A stretch of DNA of 64,000 nucleotides from Glutinoglossum americanum. Lineage: Eukaryota; Ascomycota; Geoglossomycetes; Geoglossales; Geoglossaceae. Location: positions 31,983 to 95,982 of the forward strand of contig JAGHQL010000096.1 in NCBI GenBank assembly GCA_020080175.1, in the 5' to 3' direction. Below are positions 43,426 to 56,900 of the stretch, one piece after another. Every line of letters begins with the position of its first letter. Position 1 is the first letter of the stretch. The notes beneath the pieces were generated by a model, which was not told the origin of the DNA, made no database searches, and was given only the letters and a program-made list of their open reading frames with translations. Both the position numbers and the translations under genes were made by a program.

Positions 43426-44868
43426 ATGGCTGATGAAGAGAATACTCAACTTCCCACAGATATCAGCACAGCCACAGTAGGCGTTGACGTGCCTAAGATG
43501 CCTGATATCAATGGTGACCAGAATGAGGAGGCGTCAGACATCAAGTCCAAGTCCAAGCCCAAGCCCAAGCCCAGGCCCAAGCCCAGAAAGACTGTCACTG
43601 AAACCGAGGAAGCTGGCGACGATAAGGTTAGTTATCTTACCAATGTTTTGAAAGATTAGGCTCTCATTGCGCGTTGCCGCCTCTTTCTGTTTCATCATTA
43701 CACCTTACACAATCCTGCTGCTTTCTCGTGCACAATCATTATTGAGCATTCACTCTATATTGCTACGGCACCTCAGTGGCAATGCCACTTTCCGGTCTCT
43801 TGCACCGCTTGCCTCTACACTTTCTCTTCCTACTTCATACCACCTCGCCCTAGTCAAATAGTTTGATAGTGCGATACATCAAATAGCTCTTCTGCTTAAG
43901 AAAGCTATACTTTAGAGCTAGCCTTATCGCTCTATAATCTATCTAACAAGTAGAATTAAAACTAATAAATACATAAACAGATACTAGCCAATGGTGAGGC
44001 CGCCGACACCGCATCAACACCAACGAATTCTCCGCAGGCTCCAAAAACCCCGAAGGCTCCGAAGGGCAAAAGAAGTACCAACGATAGCAAGGCCGAGGCC
44101 TCGGCGAAGAAGCGTACCCCGAAGAGTGCTATCAAGGCTAGCGATGAGACCAATCTCACCCCTGAGTCTATTAAGATCGTAACTCCTAGGAAGAAACGCG
44201 CGCCTACTGGTGTTCCTAAAGATGCGAATGGAGAGCCATCAACTCCTCCTAACAAGAAACGTCGCACGCCCGCAGCTACGCCTACGTTGGCAAGATCTAT
44301 TCCGGAGTCTAGAGATGAGCTTGACGAGAAAGATAAGATACTCCTTGACCTGAAGAATCAAGGCAAGACATGGCCTGAGATCCGCGAGGAGTTCAAGAAG
44401 ATGGGTATCCCCACTGGCACTAGCACCCTGCCCAATCGTTATAGCAGGCTCACGGCTAAGTTGACTGAGTGGAAAGCTGGAGACGTAAGTATCTCTACAG
44501 GTCACCTACAGGCGATTCAGCTGTTCTAACCTATGCACTGTAAGGTTGACATATTCTTGGCGGCTAAGAGTACTATCGAGACCGAGCATTTGGAGGAAAT
44601 GAAGGCTAAGGATGCCAAGTTCGAGACGGAGAAGTGGGGCAAAATTAGTGCTGCTATGGAGGAGAAAGGTACTAACCGTTATCCACCTGGGGCCCTCCAA
44701 AAGAAGTTCAAAGATGTTACGGCCAGGGGCCTTTTGGGGGCCTTGGGATCTACTAATAATGGGCCCTCTAATATCTCTGATTCTACTGGTCCGATGAAGG
44801 CTACCAGTGGCACGCTTATTACTGAAGCAGCCGAAGGACAGAGATCCGGCAGTAGTGAAGGGATGTAG
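43426..44868 (+). CDS. Myb/SANT-like DNA-binding protein
   Basis: Probably a nuclear DNA- or chromatin-binding protein. Exons 43426-43626, 43981-44484 and 44545-44868 give 342 residues. The N-terminus contains alternating KPKPKPRPKPRK (about residues 47-58), and exon 2 starts with Lys/Pro/Ala-rich, histone-H1-like or AT-hook-like sequence (PKTPKAPKGKRS, PRKKRAPTG, NKKRRTPAATP). The Myb-like helix-turn-helix begins near residue 196 (DELDEKDKILLDLKNQGKTW, then PEIREEFKKM, LPNRYSRL) and is followed by a second helical unit in exon 3 (EKWGKISAAMEEKGTNRYPP, LQKKFKDV). I associate this pair with a conserved fungal Myb-like family. The first intron, 354 nt, is the longest in the window; a different donor/acceptor pair (GTTA/gttatc to ctag/CC) also keeps frame. 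The target DNA is unknown. Confidence 0.78.
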
Positions 44869-45533
44869 ATGCTCCCGGCTGCCTCTCTAGATGCGGCTAG
44901 AGAGGAGCTAAGGAGGTTACCCTGGGGCGTTACAAAGTGGAGGCTGTTTTGAGATGGTTTAGCGATATGCCCCGGAAATGCTTCGAGACTGCGAGCGTAA
45001 ATATGCTTTGAGGAGATTAGTATATTGGGTTGGTTTTAGTAGATGCTTGCGCAATGCTCATCTTAAGATGGTGAATTCTCCATTTCTTAATGAAATCATA
45101 GCAGGTATTTGCTTTTCTGTCCGTTTAATTTTGACTAGTATACATAGCTAGTTGCAATTAATCGCGATTTGCCAACCACAACCATATAATGCCTTTATTA
45201 AATATATACTACTACTAAGACATGATATAGATCGTAGCGCTGAAGAACACACCGCTAGAATAGGGTAATGCTCCTTTCCTACCACCTATATATTCTATAG
45301 AGGTAGTCCGTTTATAATGCAACAGCGTCACACTCCCCCCTCCCCTCGTAGCTACACTCTACTCTTTGAATTTATTCTCACAGCAGGAGAGTAGCTAGCC
45401 GTCGAGCCCGTTCTTACAGGGCATTCCCTCTTTCTGGCAATCACGCTCACAAGTGCACACCGGGAGACAGTGAGAACATCCTGGCGCAGAGACTCTCACG
45501 CCCTCACAAACCGCTCACCGACAGCTCAAGATC
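44869..45533. other. Tandem intergenic region
   Basis: AT-rich, about 665 bp, with T/A runs around 45170-45230. It holds the promoter of the following gene; no coding exon is supported. Confidence 0.5.
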
Positions 45534-48343
45534 ATGCAACAGCTCTCAGGGTCCGGGGATTCTAAAACGCCTGATAAGATAGCCGCGGTTGTAAATGCCG
45601 CACGAGGAGATATAAAGCCTTTACGCGGCGATTCCAGTGACACTAGTAAGAGGGATGACCCCTATGCCAATCTCCGATATCCCTTCCAAGTTGATTCTCT
45701 TGCAGCGAAGAACCGAGCGTCTGCTGTTGGGGGAGGCCCTATGGTTGAACAAATTGGTCAAAAACCGTCACTAAGGGCTGGGGACTCAGTGGGTGCCAGA
45801 ACATCGTTGACTGGGAGCACCACACCCCAAAGCCAGAACGGCCGAGCAGAACAAGAGCTAAGGCAACCGCAAAGCCCAGATGCCAGGGAGGAAGGGTCAC
45901 AGTGCAGTGAGTGCTCAGTAAACACTTTTCAATTGAGTCAAAGTTAATTATTTCGTATAGCTCCCATTCCTTATGCCCATCCAGGAGGGCTATCGAAACT
46001 TGTTGGGCCCTCGATGACCCTAGAGGACCTAATTGCCAATTGGCGTCCACCAGTAGGCCGACATGACAACTCTAGCCATAACAACGGAGTGCTCAATGAG
46101 ACGCTGCACGCGGCGCGACCTAATCCGCAGGGCGCACGCACTGTTTCCCCTATTTTGCGCTATAGGTCCTCCAATTCGCCTCCCACAACATTCCTCCGAA
46201 TGTCACCACCACGACGCTCGGTCAGTCAAGCATTTAATCATCGCGCTGACCCTGCCCTTACACACCCCCGAACCAAATCGTTCCCCCGGAAATCATGGGT
46301 ACGCGAAGCTAAACCGGCACCTCGCGCATTTGCACCTGGATTGGCCATGAGAAAATCAAAGATTGATTGCTATGACCCATTGGGATTGGCTCTCCCTAAA
46401 CAACCATTTTTAATGGCTGCAGATTTGGTGGAGCCTGATGTTAGAGGGACTTGGACTACGGTAGATAAGGATACAAATGTTCGTGGATTTGACAGGATTT
46501 GGCATGCAGAGAAAAGCAAAGATAGTTTTGCAACTGGGGGTAGATCCGTTGGCAGCATTGGCAATGGAGTATCAGACATGGCGACGGCATCTTCATCTGA
46601 CACTATCTTCTATACGTCTGAAGGTGACAAGTTTGATGGAAGTAAAGAATCCAGTCATGAAAAACTCGATGATAGATTCGAGAATCCGGATTTGGATGTA
46701 GACGAGGATGTCAGAAAGAAGTTCTTGTCAGTAAAGGATGTCCTGACTGAACGAACAGGTCCAATCTCGATACGAGACCACCGCAATCCGTTTTTGCGCC
46801 AATCGGTGCCATCAGCCCCAATGGCCGTGATTATCGGCGGGAGAGTTTCTAAGGTATTACGACACGAGCCTGACCGCCGGGGCGAATTTCAGGACCGGTT
46901 CGGCAACTACGTCGGGGCTAACTTAGGGCGTATGAAGAAACACCTCATCGAGGACAGAGAAATGAGGATAAAAGTGCGTGATGAGGAGATGGTAGAGGCT
47001 ACGAAACAGAAAAGAGCATTTGAAGCACTTGGTCCAGAAGAGAGAAAGATTGCACTAGCCAAGAAGCGAGCTCCTATGGGGTTCACCACTGGTGGACAAG
47101 GGGCGGCTTCGGGAGATATTTTCGAATTTTCAGATATCCCGGAGATCTACCTCAACTCCGTGGCGGAAAGTCTCTCAACCCAGATCACTCGGTCAACGCC
47201 GGCCCACCAACACACAGTAAGTAGTCCCAAGGCCTCTGCAACCGCTTCTAGTGTAGGCGAGAAACCCGATGCGTTGAACAGCAACCGGGAACTGAGTACA
47301 GATGACTTCCACCCAATTGAGGAGTTCGGTGACTTTGGCTTGACTCATAAGGGTGCCGACCAGTCTGTCTATATGAGGCGACCGCATCAACCTATTTCCA
47401 TCTCTGGGACATTAAGTTCTACCGCTAAGGCTACTGGGGCCAATACCGCTAGGATTGGCACGAGAAAATCGAGAGGTCGAAAGATTCAAGCCACTATATC
47501 CTCAACCGAACCGAGTGGTACGACTCCGTCTCTTTTTGAGGAGGACCCTGACCTCACTGCTATTGAAGATATCGAAAACGTGCTAGGGGAGTTCATTCCA
47601 GGGGATAGTGAGGTTAAAGCTGATGCGTGGACGAATCTCGTGTTATCAAGTTCAACTCGCGGCAGAGTCGTTTCCGTTGCTCTTCATGATCCAGTTCTGT
47701 TTACGCCAGGAGCTGTCATGGAGAGAATCTTTGGAGGTATCATTCAAGATGTTCAATTTCATCCAAGAGAACGAATTGCCTTGGTTGTTTTTGTCTTTCC
47801 AGCTGAAGCTGAAAACTTTGTCAGACATGTGAAAGCTGCTAAAGAGAATGACCACCAAGAGTATCGTCGACTGCAAATCGATGTAGATTGGTACAAAGGC
47901 AGCGAACACCATGCCGTCTATCCTTTACAGAAACGAACTGCATTGAGGGTTATTGGGGAAGATGCCACGAGGGTAATAGGTGTCAATGGAATTGCTTTAC
48001 AAAAGAAGAAAGAGGATGTAAACGAAGAGCTAAATATTTATCTGATGAAGCTGCTGGTGAAGGTAGGTTTGATGTTGCCAAATAAACGCTACGTTCAGGA
48101 ACGAGGTAAGATCAAGATTTGTTTTTTCGAAGTTCTTGGCGAGACTAACAACTCCCTCTAGACGGGAAAATGGCCATTATCGAATTTGCTTCCGTTAAGG
48201 ACGCTATGGAGGCAATGAGGCTTTTCAAGGGAGGCCTCATTCACGGATATCGGAACTGCTCGGTGCAATGGCTGAGGGATTCGTGCGATAAGCCGGCTGT
48301 GAAGCAGCCTTGGTGTAGTTGTACAACTTGCGCTTCATCCTAG
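45534..48343 (+). CDS. Large RRM-like protein of unknown function
   Basis: Three exons, 45534-45906, 45961-48105 and 48162-48343, give 899 residues. The N-terminal half is Ser/Pro-rich and looks disordered. A charged region (about 350-470) contains DRFGNYVGANLGRMKKHLIE and long amphipathic helices. The C-terminal part resembles tandem RNA-recognition-motif folds: RGRVVSVALHDPVLFTPGAV, IIQDVQFHPRERIALVVFVF, then TALRVIGEDATRVIG and, after the second intron, MAIIEFASVKDAMEAMRLFK. The very end, WCSCTTCASS, is Cys-rich. Spacing fits beta-alpha-beta RRM units with poor RNP1 motifs, so RNA binding is an inference. Both junctions keep frame (SQC-T-PIPYAHPGG; QER-D-GKMAIIEF). I do not recognise a named orthologue. 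Confidence 0.7.
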
Positions 48344-49747
48344 CTAGATCAAACGGTTGCATAAACATTTATGCTATGGGCAACCCACCTTGGAGACACA
48401 TCATCATTGCAGCAAGCGAGGCAGGTTAAATCTGCAGAGGTCCCAAAGGACAAAGCTGTTGTTGCAAGCCTCTGAACAGGTGGACAGAATCGACTTGATG
48501 GAAATATCTCTCGAGCTCTCCACAGAGCGCTGCACGAATTAAAACGATTTAAACAGTTTCTCTGGAGATTTGATTACGTGAAGTGAATAAACTATCAATG
48601 AGAGAAAAGCGTGGCGGAGGCAACAAAAGCTAAGATCGGACTGTAGCTTATTCATCCTTTCTAATCCTTAGACATTGTTTTTATATCTTTGCTCCCTGCC
48701 GAGGATTATTCTCGACGTTTACATAGCACTCTTCAAAGGCTCTCTGTCGGATTTACGGCAGCTCGTTTGTTGTTTCGCACCAGTCTTTGGATTTATGCAA
48801 GATGCAAGATGCAGCAACCCAGCAGCACATGCACAGGAGGATGCAAGTATTCGTGCCGCGAGAAGCAGTTTGCCACTGACATGTTAGGGACGACATCCGA
48901 CTTAGGCATTAATTTTAGCCCCATCGCTTGAGTCACATGCATATCATTCTGCATATCAGTGGCTTGAGTCAGAATTATCCTATTTGAGCGATACCGCTCA
49001 GTAACATCTTCGGCCGGCAACGGAACTCTTGTGAAGATTACCCTGTAGCAGCATCCCGGGTGGCCAAGAGCACTTAAGTCGCCTTGCTACGCCGTTAAAA
49101 CGCGCGGCGATAAATCCCTACATCAGAATATTTTTCCGTTCATCTGACACTCCTCAGCGGAAGCGGGTTGGTGACTGGATGTGGCTGAGGAGGCGCGATA
49201 CTCCAAAATGTCAGCCGCAAAGAATGAATTATTGTACATGTAAAGTACCTACAAGCATAAGTGCGAGCGCAGTATGGCTCATCCAGTCGCTGTTCGAAAT
49301 GGCTACACGGTTTACCCATCTATCTTGTTTAACCAGGCTATCTTGTAACCGGTGATATTTGCCCCTTGTTGCTTTTGGCAGCGGCAGGTGCTGGAAATTT
49401 GGGGGATGGCTAGGAGTCAGTGACAGCTAGTGTCATAGGGAGTTAGGTAAGTACCTACAGGTAAGGGAGGCAACGCAGAGGGCTGGCGCAGGGATCAGGG
49501 GTGTTAACGCCTCAACTAGCTCAGCTCCCGAGAAGTCCTTCCTCCCCCAAAGAAGCTTCAGGCAACGGTCATCTACGTTTACGCCTTTAGCCCTCTTAAC
49601 TGGCTGCCTGCAGAGTCATCGAATTCTCGGTCACAGCCTTGTTCACATTTAAAGCTCGACGACTTATCCTACCTATTAACTCGCATTCTCATCGACTCCG
49701 GATCTCATTCGCGGAGCTCAACAGCTTCACCGCCTAACGAGCACTTC
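48344..49747. other. Tandem intergenic region
   Basis: About 1.4 kb between the RRM-like gene and the AAA+ ATPase gene. Small duplications are visible (CTTGAGTCA twice and GCATATCA twice between 48927 and 48970; GTACCTACA at 49246 and 49451). No gene or element was recognised. Confidence 0.45.
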
Positions 49748-52700
49748 ATGACAACGCCAGCCTCGACACCTCTTAAGCCTCAACCATCCTCACCTTCATC
49801 GGGGTCTGGTACGCAGATCGTGTCTGATACGGATAGCCATATCGAGCCAAGTTTTACCCCAGATTTTACACCTTCAGAAACTCCCCCACGATCTCCTGCA
49901 GCCCGTAAGGCCGTTACACTTGACCTTGACAGTCTCACAGAGAAGACCAAGATGGATGCCAAGAAGTCAAAGTCTCAGCTTGATGATGAGATAGAGGGTA
50001 CGCCTGAATCCAGTGGTTCCGGCTCTTTGGCGAAGAAGGAGCTCAAGGACCACAAGTGTGGCAAATCAATAAGCAAGAAGGGGAAGAAATTCTCATCTAA
50101 GCTTGGGAAGAAGAAAAAGAATAAAAGCAGAGCAGAGAAGGAGGATGAGTCATCATCCAGTGATGATTCATCGTCCTCAGAGGACGAGTCCGACGATAGC
50201 GAGGAAGACGAGGATGATTCTGAAGAATCGGATAGCTCCTCGTCTTCATCATCATCCTCAGAATCAGAGTCTGAAGATGAGAAGAAGAAGCGCAAGAAGA
50301 GATCTAGAAAAGCGATGCTAAAAAGGATGGAGGAGAAGACAAAGCGAAAGGCGAAGTCGAAGAGGGTTGTCGAGGAGTCCTCTGCTTCGGAGGAGAGCGA
50401 CGACTCAGCCGAGTCGGAGAACTCTGAAGATATCCAAGCTCAGATTAGGGCACTTACCGAAAACCTTGCTGCTCTCAAGAAACAAGCTCGAAAGGCTGAG
50501 AAATCAACCAAGAAGAGCAAAAAATCTAAAGGCAAGAAATCGAAAAAGGATAAAGAAAGCAGCGGTAAGAAGAAGAAGCGCGCAAGCAAGTTAGAATTCA
50601 AGCGAGTCGACCAGCGTAAGTTATGACGGCAATCCAGGTGTCTTTGAATTTTGCTCACTTTTTGGTTAGTTTGGGATAGCTCTATCCACAACTACAAGCT
50701 CACAGATACAGCGGAGGATGAAGATGCTGGGGAGTATGATCAGGTCAGTTTTCTATAGGTCCCCCCTACGTGAACATCAATTGACTCATTTCTTAGTATC
50801 TCTTCACGGTGAGGCGGAAGTTTAACTGGGGTGAGCTACCTTAGAGTATTGTTTCCTGAGAGACTATCGCTAATAGGATCTCGTAGAGAACAAATATGAT
50901 TCCACGGTCGTCGACATCAAGAGCCAGCCACTAAAGACAGCTCTAAAGGAGGTAATGGATGGAGTGAAGGGTGTGAGTTTAGTCGAAGATACCCCAGTAG
51001 TACGTTCTTCAAAAGCAACAAGGTCAAGTGGAGCCCTACTGATTTTAATTCATTAGGTGGATCCTAACATGCTGTTTCTCTACCTTGGAGAGCTTGAAGC
51101 CATGGTTAAGGAACACAAGGCGAAACTAAAGAAGGAGAAGAAGAAAAAGGTCCGGAAGGCGAACGCTCGAAAAATTGCCCACGTCAAAGTCCTCATTGAC
51201 TTCTTGAATGAGGATTACAAGGAGACCAAAGCCACCCTTTACCCCCTTCTGAAATCCAACCTCATTACCTTTGATTTGTTGTGGGCGCTCTTTAAGCCCA
51301 ACACTATCGCTTATACTCCGACCTATGGCAACGCGGACGAGCCAAGAGCATTCAGGGTCGAGTATGCTCAAAAGGATAGCTCCTTTATGAAAGGGGAATG
51401 GTATACAATCGAGGGCCGCTACTTGGAATATGACGGGAAAGCCTTCGGGATGGGCACCATGGAGTGTATAGTGGAGTCCTTCAAAGGTGCACGCAAAATT
51501 TCGAGTCTATCCTGTTTCCCTCTCAAATACCACAAAGATGAGAAGGGCCTAAGGGAGCAGCTCATTGCTCGGGGTCGGAAGTTTGTTGACCTCAAGGGTA
51601 TGAAGTATCGATTCCATAAGGGGATGGCCTTCTACAAGAAAAAACGAAGCGTCATCAAGGTCAATATCAACGGGCGGATAATGATCGACCCAGCCATCTT
51701 CCGACGGATCAATCCGAACTACCCTATCAGCACCGTCAAACCGAAAGATACGGAAGAGGTCGACTCTGACTCTGACGAGGAAGAAGATGACTCGGAGTGC
51801 GGATGTTGTGGTAGCGATGACGATGAGGACCAGGGCCAAGGCGGTGACATCCACGAAAGGGGAGATTCCGATGATGAGAAGACAAAACTAAAGGTTGTGG
51901 TTAATAACGGCAAAGTCCACGTTGTCAGCGTCAAGGTTGACAGCGAAGGCGACGAAGTTCCCGAAGAGAAGATCGACCAGCTTGGAGATGACTCTGAAGG
52001 TGAAAAGGAGAAAGAGCGCGTGTTCACAGACGACGAACTATTGATTGCCAGCCCTGTGGTTCATGGCTTCGCGTTCTCGGAGAAGATGTGGCTTGAATTC
52101 ACAGTGTCCGGAGTCAATGACATCGAGTGGAATGAAGGGGCATTTGGATCCTTGGTTTTACCAGACAACCAGAAGTCTATCGTAAAAGCGCTCGTCGAGT
52201 CGCATACCTTCCACGCAGCGCAGAACATCGACGATGTTATTCAGGGCAAAGGCAAGGGACTTGTTGCTGTCTTGCATGGCCCCCCAGGAACCGGAAAAAC
52301 TCTCACTGCGGAGGGCATTGCAGAGTTGCTTAAATGTCCTCTTTATATGGTGAGCGCAGGTGAACTTGGTACCGATCCACGCACGCTGGAAGCCGAGCTA
52401 AACAAGATCCTTGATATTGCTCATTCGTGGGGCGCCGTCCTCCTTCTCGACGAGGCAGACGTATTCCTGGAAAAGAGAACTATTCAAGACATTCATCGAA
52501 ACGCTCTTGTCAGCATCTTTCTCCGGCTGCTAGAGTATTTCCAGGGAATTCTCTTCCTGACCACCAATCGCGTTGAGACCTTTGACGATGCCTTTCAGAG
52601 CCGTATTCATGTAGCACTTAGGTATGGTGAACTTACTTTCAAGGCGAAGAGATCTGTGTGGACGATGTTCCTCCAGCGAGTTCAGGCTATGGAAGGGGTC

Positions 52701-52988
52701 GAGACGGCAGTGTTTAAAGAGTCAGATTATGACAGCCTGGCTCGAAACAATCTAAACGGTAGACAGGTAGGCTTGCTCTTCACATGACTTTCAAATGATA
52801 GTTTCCCGACTAACTCATACTGTCTATAGATCAAGAACTGCGTCCGCACTGCTCAAGCCCTTGCCGTAAACAACAAGGAAAAGCTTTCCATGGAGCACAT
52901 CAAACGGGTCCTTGAAGTTGCAGAGAGCTTCGATCGTGACCTCAAAGGAGGCACTGGTTATCTTGATGCCATGCGCAGTTATACATAG
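49748..52988 (+). CDS. AAA+ ATPase with charged N-terminal tail (fungal DUF7025-type architecture)
   Basis: Six exons fit: 49748-50615, 50670-50743, 50797-50830, 50887-50996, 51057-52766 and 52830-52988, giving 984 residues. The first 290 residues are disordered, with acidic Ser blocks (SSSSDDSSSSEDE) and Lys-rich blocks. A predicted coiled coil follows at about 235-255. The middle part (about 350-690) resembles the domain that precedes the ATPase in fungal proteins of this type (ITFDLLWALFKPNTIAY, EWYTIEGRYLEYDGKAFG). The C-terminal ATPase has Walker A GPPGTGKT (about 770), Walker B LLLDEADVF (about 825), sensor-1 TTNR and an arginine-finger-like SRIHVAL. A DSECGCCGSDDDEDQ insertion lies near 610. 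The family is large in filamentous fungi, and a cellular role is not established to my knowledge. The 34-nt third exon is the least certain. Confidence 0.85.
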
Positions 52989-53922
52989 GTGTCTCTCATT
53001 CTATCCCATAGGATCCTCAGTGGTGTGCAACACCTTTCCAAGGTACGCTAGGCCTCCGATGGATGTGGCCATAGCCGCCACGCAATTCGATTCACTTTGT
53101 GTATGTTAGAAACCCGGGGAAGCAGCGGAACGCAAAAATGCGTACTTCTCTTGCGAACCCTTTTGCTGTCTGTCTTTACGGCGCAAACTTTGTTCATATT
53201 CCACCGGATAAGCAGCATAGCCAGCGGGGAGATCAGCCAGACAATCTTCTGCGTAGAGAGTTTCCTGTTTCTTTAAATTAGAACGAATACGTTTGGATAA
53301 ATGTGAGGGTGGTTGGTGACATGCATGGCAATTGCGATCCCTGTTTACCTCGATTCACAATTCCGTGATTCCCATCAATTTCCCTTGCATTGATTTTTTA
53401 ATTCGTTCCTTACAATATTTTGTAATTTATCCTTTTTTTTTTACTTCTAAACATAACTAAGGGGAATATAAATTTTTTTCGAGGACCCAATGGCTTTTTT
53501 CCTTCTGAGAAGTAATCTAGGTGATCAATGGTCCTTTTAATGCGGAGTGTAACGGACATGTATGCCATCAAAATGGGATGGTGTTTACCTAGCATAAAAA
53601 AGATATCAAAGAATCTTCGATGATAGACTAGCATCGGTGGGTATTGTATGTATACTGGCAGCACATATATCTCTACATAAGCCAATCAAAATTCATTTAA
53701 TTTGAGAAATTTTTTCATCTAATTTTCTATGTTCCCCTGACATGAAATGCCCGTGAAACGCGGATCTGCGCCGCTGTATACAGGAATCTCAAAACGAAAC
53801 AACCGTAGGAAACAAGTTTCGGAAGCAAATAAACCAGTTTAAACCCACCCACCCCTCATTAGACTTTCAGGTCCACACTCGCGGCAGGTTCCGCACGTTC
53901 ACTTGGAAAAAGATACATTAGG
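52989..53922. other. Convergent AT-rich intergenic region
   Basis: About 930 bp between the 3' ends of the ATPase gene and EF-3, with long T runs near 53393-53450. No coding region is supported. Confidence 0.5.
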
Positions 53923-56900
53923 TCACTCGGAATCCGAGAAGACCTCCTCTCCACGTTTGCGGCGAGCCATGCGCTCCTAATTTTAATCAGCATCAATGAC
54001 CGAATACAAGAGACTGAGGACAAGTAGTCTTACCTTCTTCTTCTTCCTCATTTCACTAGAAGTCAGTTTCTTCTTCTTGCCTCCGCCTTGAATTTTATTG
54101 CCCATAGCATCAAATCTCTCTTCATCATCGTCCTTCTCGGTCAGGCGCGGTCCCGCGCCCTGGCCCTGTACCCAATTGTGCCCAGATGCCTTCATCTTAC
54201 CATCCATAACAGCCCATACTTCCTCGGTCAAATTCTTGGTGAACTCGGCAGAGTGAGTAATAATAACCACACCACCCTCGAAGGACTTAAGGGCCTTAGA
54301 GAGGGCACCCAGAGAGTCACGGTCGAGGTAATTAGTCGGCTCATCGAGGACAATCAGATGAGGGCGTTGCCAAGAGCAAGCAGCCAGAACAACCTTGACA
54401 CGCTGACCGCCGGAAAGGCCCTTCATGCGAGAGTGAGAGACAAGCTCAGCATCGAGACCAAAGTTGGCACAGTGTTGCTCAATCTCCTTTCTGACTAGAG
54501 GGCGGAATTGACCGCTTGCGAGCGCCTCTTTCTGATCAACTTCTGCGACCATTTTTGTGTGCGAAGCAATAAGCTCTGAGCGCGGGAGCCAGGCATTGTC
54601 AGCAGTCATCATGGGAGTCCATCTCTCATTTTTCTGGCCAACGTTTTCGCCAAGAGAGAACGAGCACTCATACTCGTACGAGTTCTTGAACTTCCTACGC
54701 GAGTTAATACCCAGTACTCGGCGTTGAGTGCCGTCTACCTTGTAGATCTTGTCCATAGCCTTCTCATCCGCATCAGTGATGACTTTATTCGCACGATCCA
54801 TAGTCTCGCGATCTTCGCCGGTTTGGAAACGCCACTGGATGTATTCCGAAGGAGTCTTCTCCAAATGGTGATCGATATGCGCAAAAGCATGCTGCTTGAT
54901 ATAGGCGATACGGATGTTTTCGTGGATGTAGACATCCCCAGATGTTGGGATGAGTTCGCCAGTCAGGACGTTGACGAGAGTTGATTTGCCGGCACCATTA
55001 GGTCCAATGACGGCAATCCGAGAGCCAAGGGAACACTGAAACGTGATATCTGAAATCTGAGGCTTTGGGGTTCCGGGGTACTGGAAAGACATCTGATTAA
55101 CACGAACAATAGCCTTAGCCTTGGTTTTGACGCCCTCAAGGTAACCTGGTTCCGGGAACTTGAATTCCATCTCAGAAGCACTAAGCTCGTAGTAAGATTT
55201 CGCAGCTGGGACTCTCTTGACGAACTCGGCCAAATTACCGCGGTAACGCTTAAGCTTGAAGCGCTCGTAGTGGATAATGTGCTGAACAACATTATCGAGG
55301 AACTTACTATCGTGGGATACGATGATAGAAGTGCAAGGAGAGTTGATCAGATACTCCTGGAGCCAGGCAACGTTCTTCACGTCAAGGTGGTTGGTAGGCT
55401 CATCCAAAAGTAGAATATCTGGCTCCTCAAAGACAGCACGAGCAAGCGCAAGCTTCATCTTCCAGCCACCAGATAGAGATGTGATCAGACCCTCCATTTG
55501 CTCTTCCAAGAAACCGAATTCAATAAGACGTTCCATTATTTCTTCCTTGCCAGTGGTGACACCAACTTCTTGAAGCTTCTTTTGGGTCCAGCCGATGACC
55601 GTATGCTCAGTGTCAGCAGCATCGAGGTCATGCTCCACAAAAACTGTCTTGACTTCACTCTTCTTGGGGAAGCCCTCAACTTGCTCATTATTGATGGCAC
55701 GCATGAGCGTGGATTTGCCGGATCCGTTAGGTCCGCAGAGACCATAGCGCTGACCACGCTTCAATCGAAGATGAGTCTGGTTGAGAAGGATCTTTGCACC
55801 ATAAGCCAAGTTGAAGGTGCAGTTGCAAAGGTCCTCTCCCTCCTCGTCATCTTCCTCAGCCTCGTCTTCCTCGGCAGCGCCGGGCGAGGCGCGCTTTCGA
55901 AGGGTGTCGGCAATGCTTTGAGAATCAGATTCTCCAACGATAGCAGTAATATAAGGAAGAGTGGTCTCGGTCCACATGAAGCTGTCATTATCCTTCTCGT
56001 CGATGAGCTGCCCAGCGATAGCCGCAATGTACTCACAGACAGGCTCATACTTCGCGATGACGTCCTTGTGCTTAGCCTGAAGGACCTGCTTGAGAACGGC
56101 GAAAACTGTAGCGGTATCGCCAGCATGAGAGACTTCAGGGATTCTGCCATCCTTGACTTGACCCACACGAACAAGGGTGTCAAGGCCTTGCTTGGTCTTC
56201 TCACGAGCCTCGGGGTCTGCCAAGTTTTCGAAGTTGCGTTCAAGAGCAGGCATCAACTTAGGCAAGAAAGAGGCGACAATCTGGGGATCCTCAACAAGTT
56301 TGCACATGTTGTCGACGATGACAGCAGATTTACGTTTGATAGCGGTCTCGCGTTCAGCAAGACCACGCTCGAGAAGAGGAACCATGATAGCCAGTGTCGG
56401 TTGGTGAACGTCGGTGACGAAAGTAGTAGCGCCAAGCAAGTGAACGGTCTCGGGGACGTTCTCGGGCTTAGCGATACATTTGATGAGCTCGGGGATAAAT
56501 CGCTCGATATCCTTATTGACGATAAGTCCGCAGACTTTCTCCATGGTTCCATAAGCGGCCTTCTTAACCTCAGGCTTAGTATCCCACATCGACTCTGACA
56601 CGACTGGAATAAGGTCAGGCACACGGTAGGCGAGTTGGGCTGGAGAACTCTCCACAAGCGCCTCGACGCACATGAGTCCAGTCATCTTCTCAGGCCATTT
56701 CTGGGCGGAGAGGATAGACTTGATGATGTGAGGTAGAACCGCCTTAACAGCGTTGGAATTAACCGCCTTGACAACAGCGATAGCAGCAGTCTGGCCAGCT
56801 TTCTTGACAGCGGTGATCTTGTCGCCCACAGCAGCTAGGACATAAGGAAATAGGAGGACAAGGTAAGGCTCGACGACTGGAGAGACCGGAGAGTGTTGAG

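Noticed and set aside
55498-56598. 366-codon open frame on the plus strand opposite EF-3
   Set aside because: It is exactly antisense to highly conserved EF-3 codons, and its sequence has no family character. Codon bias of a strongly expressed gene leaves antisense frames open.
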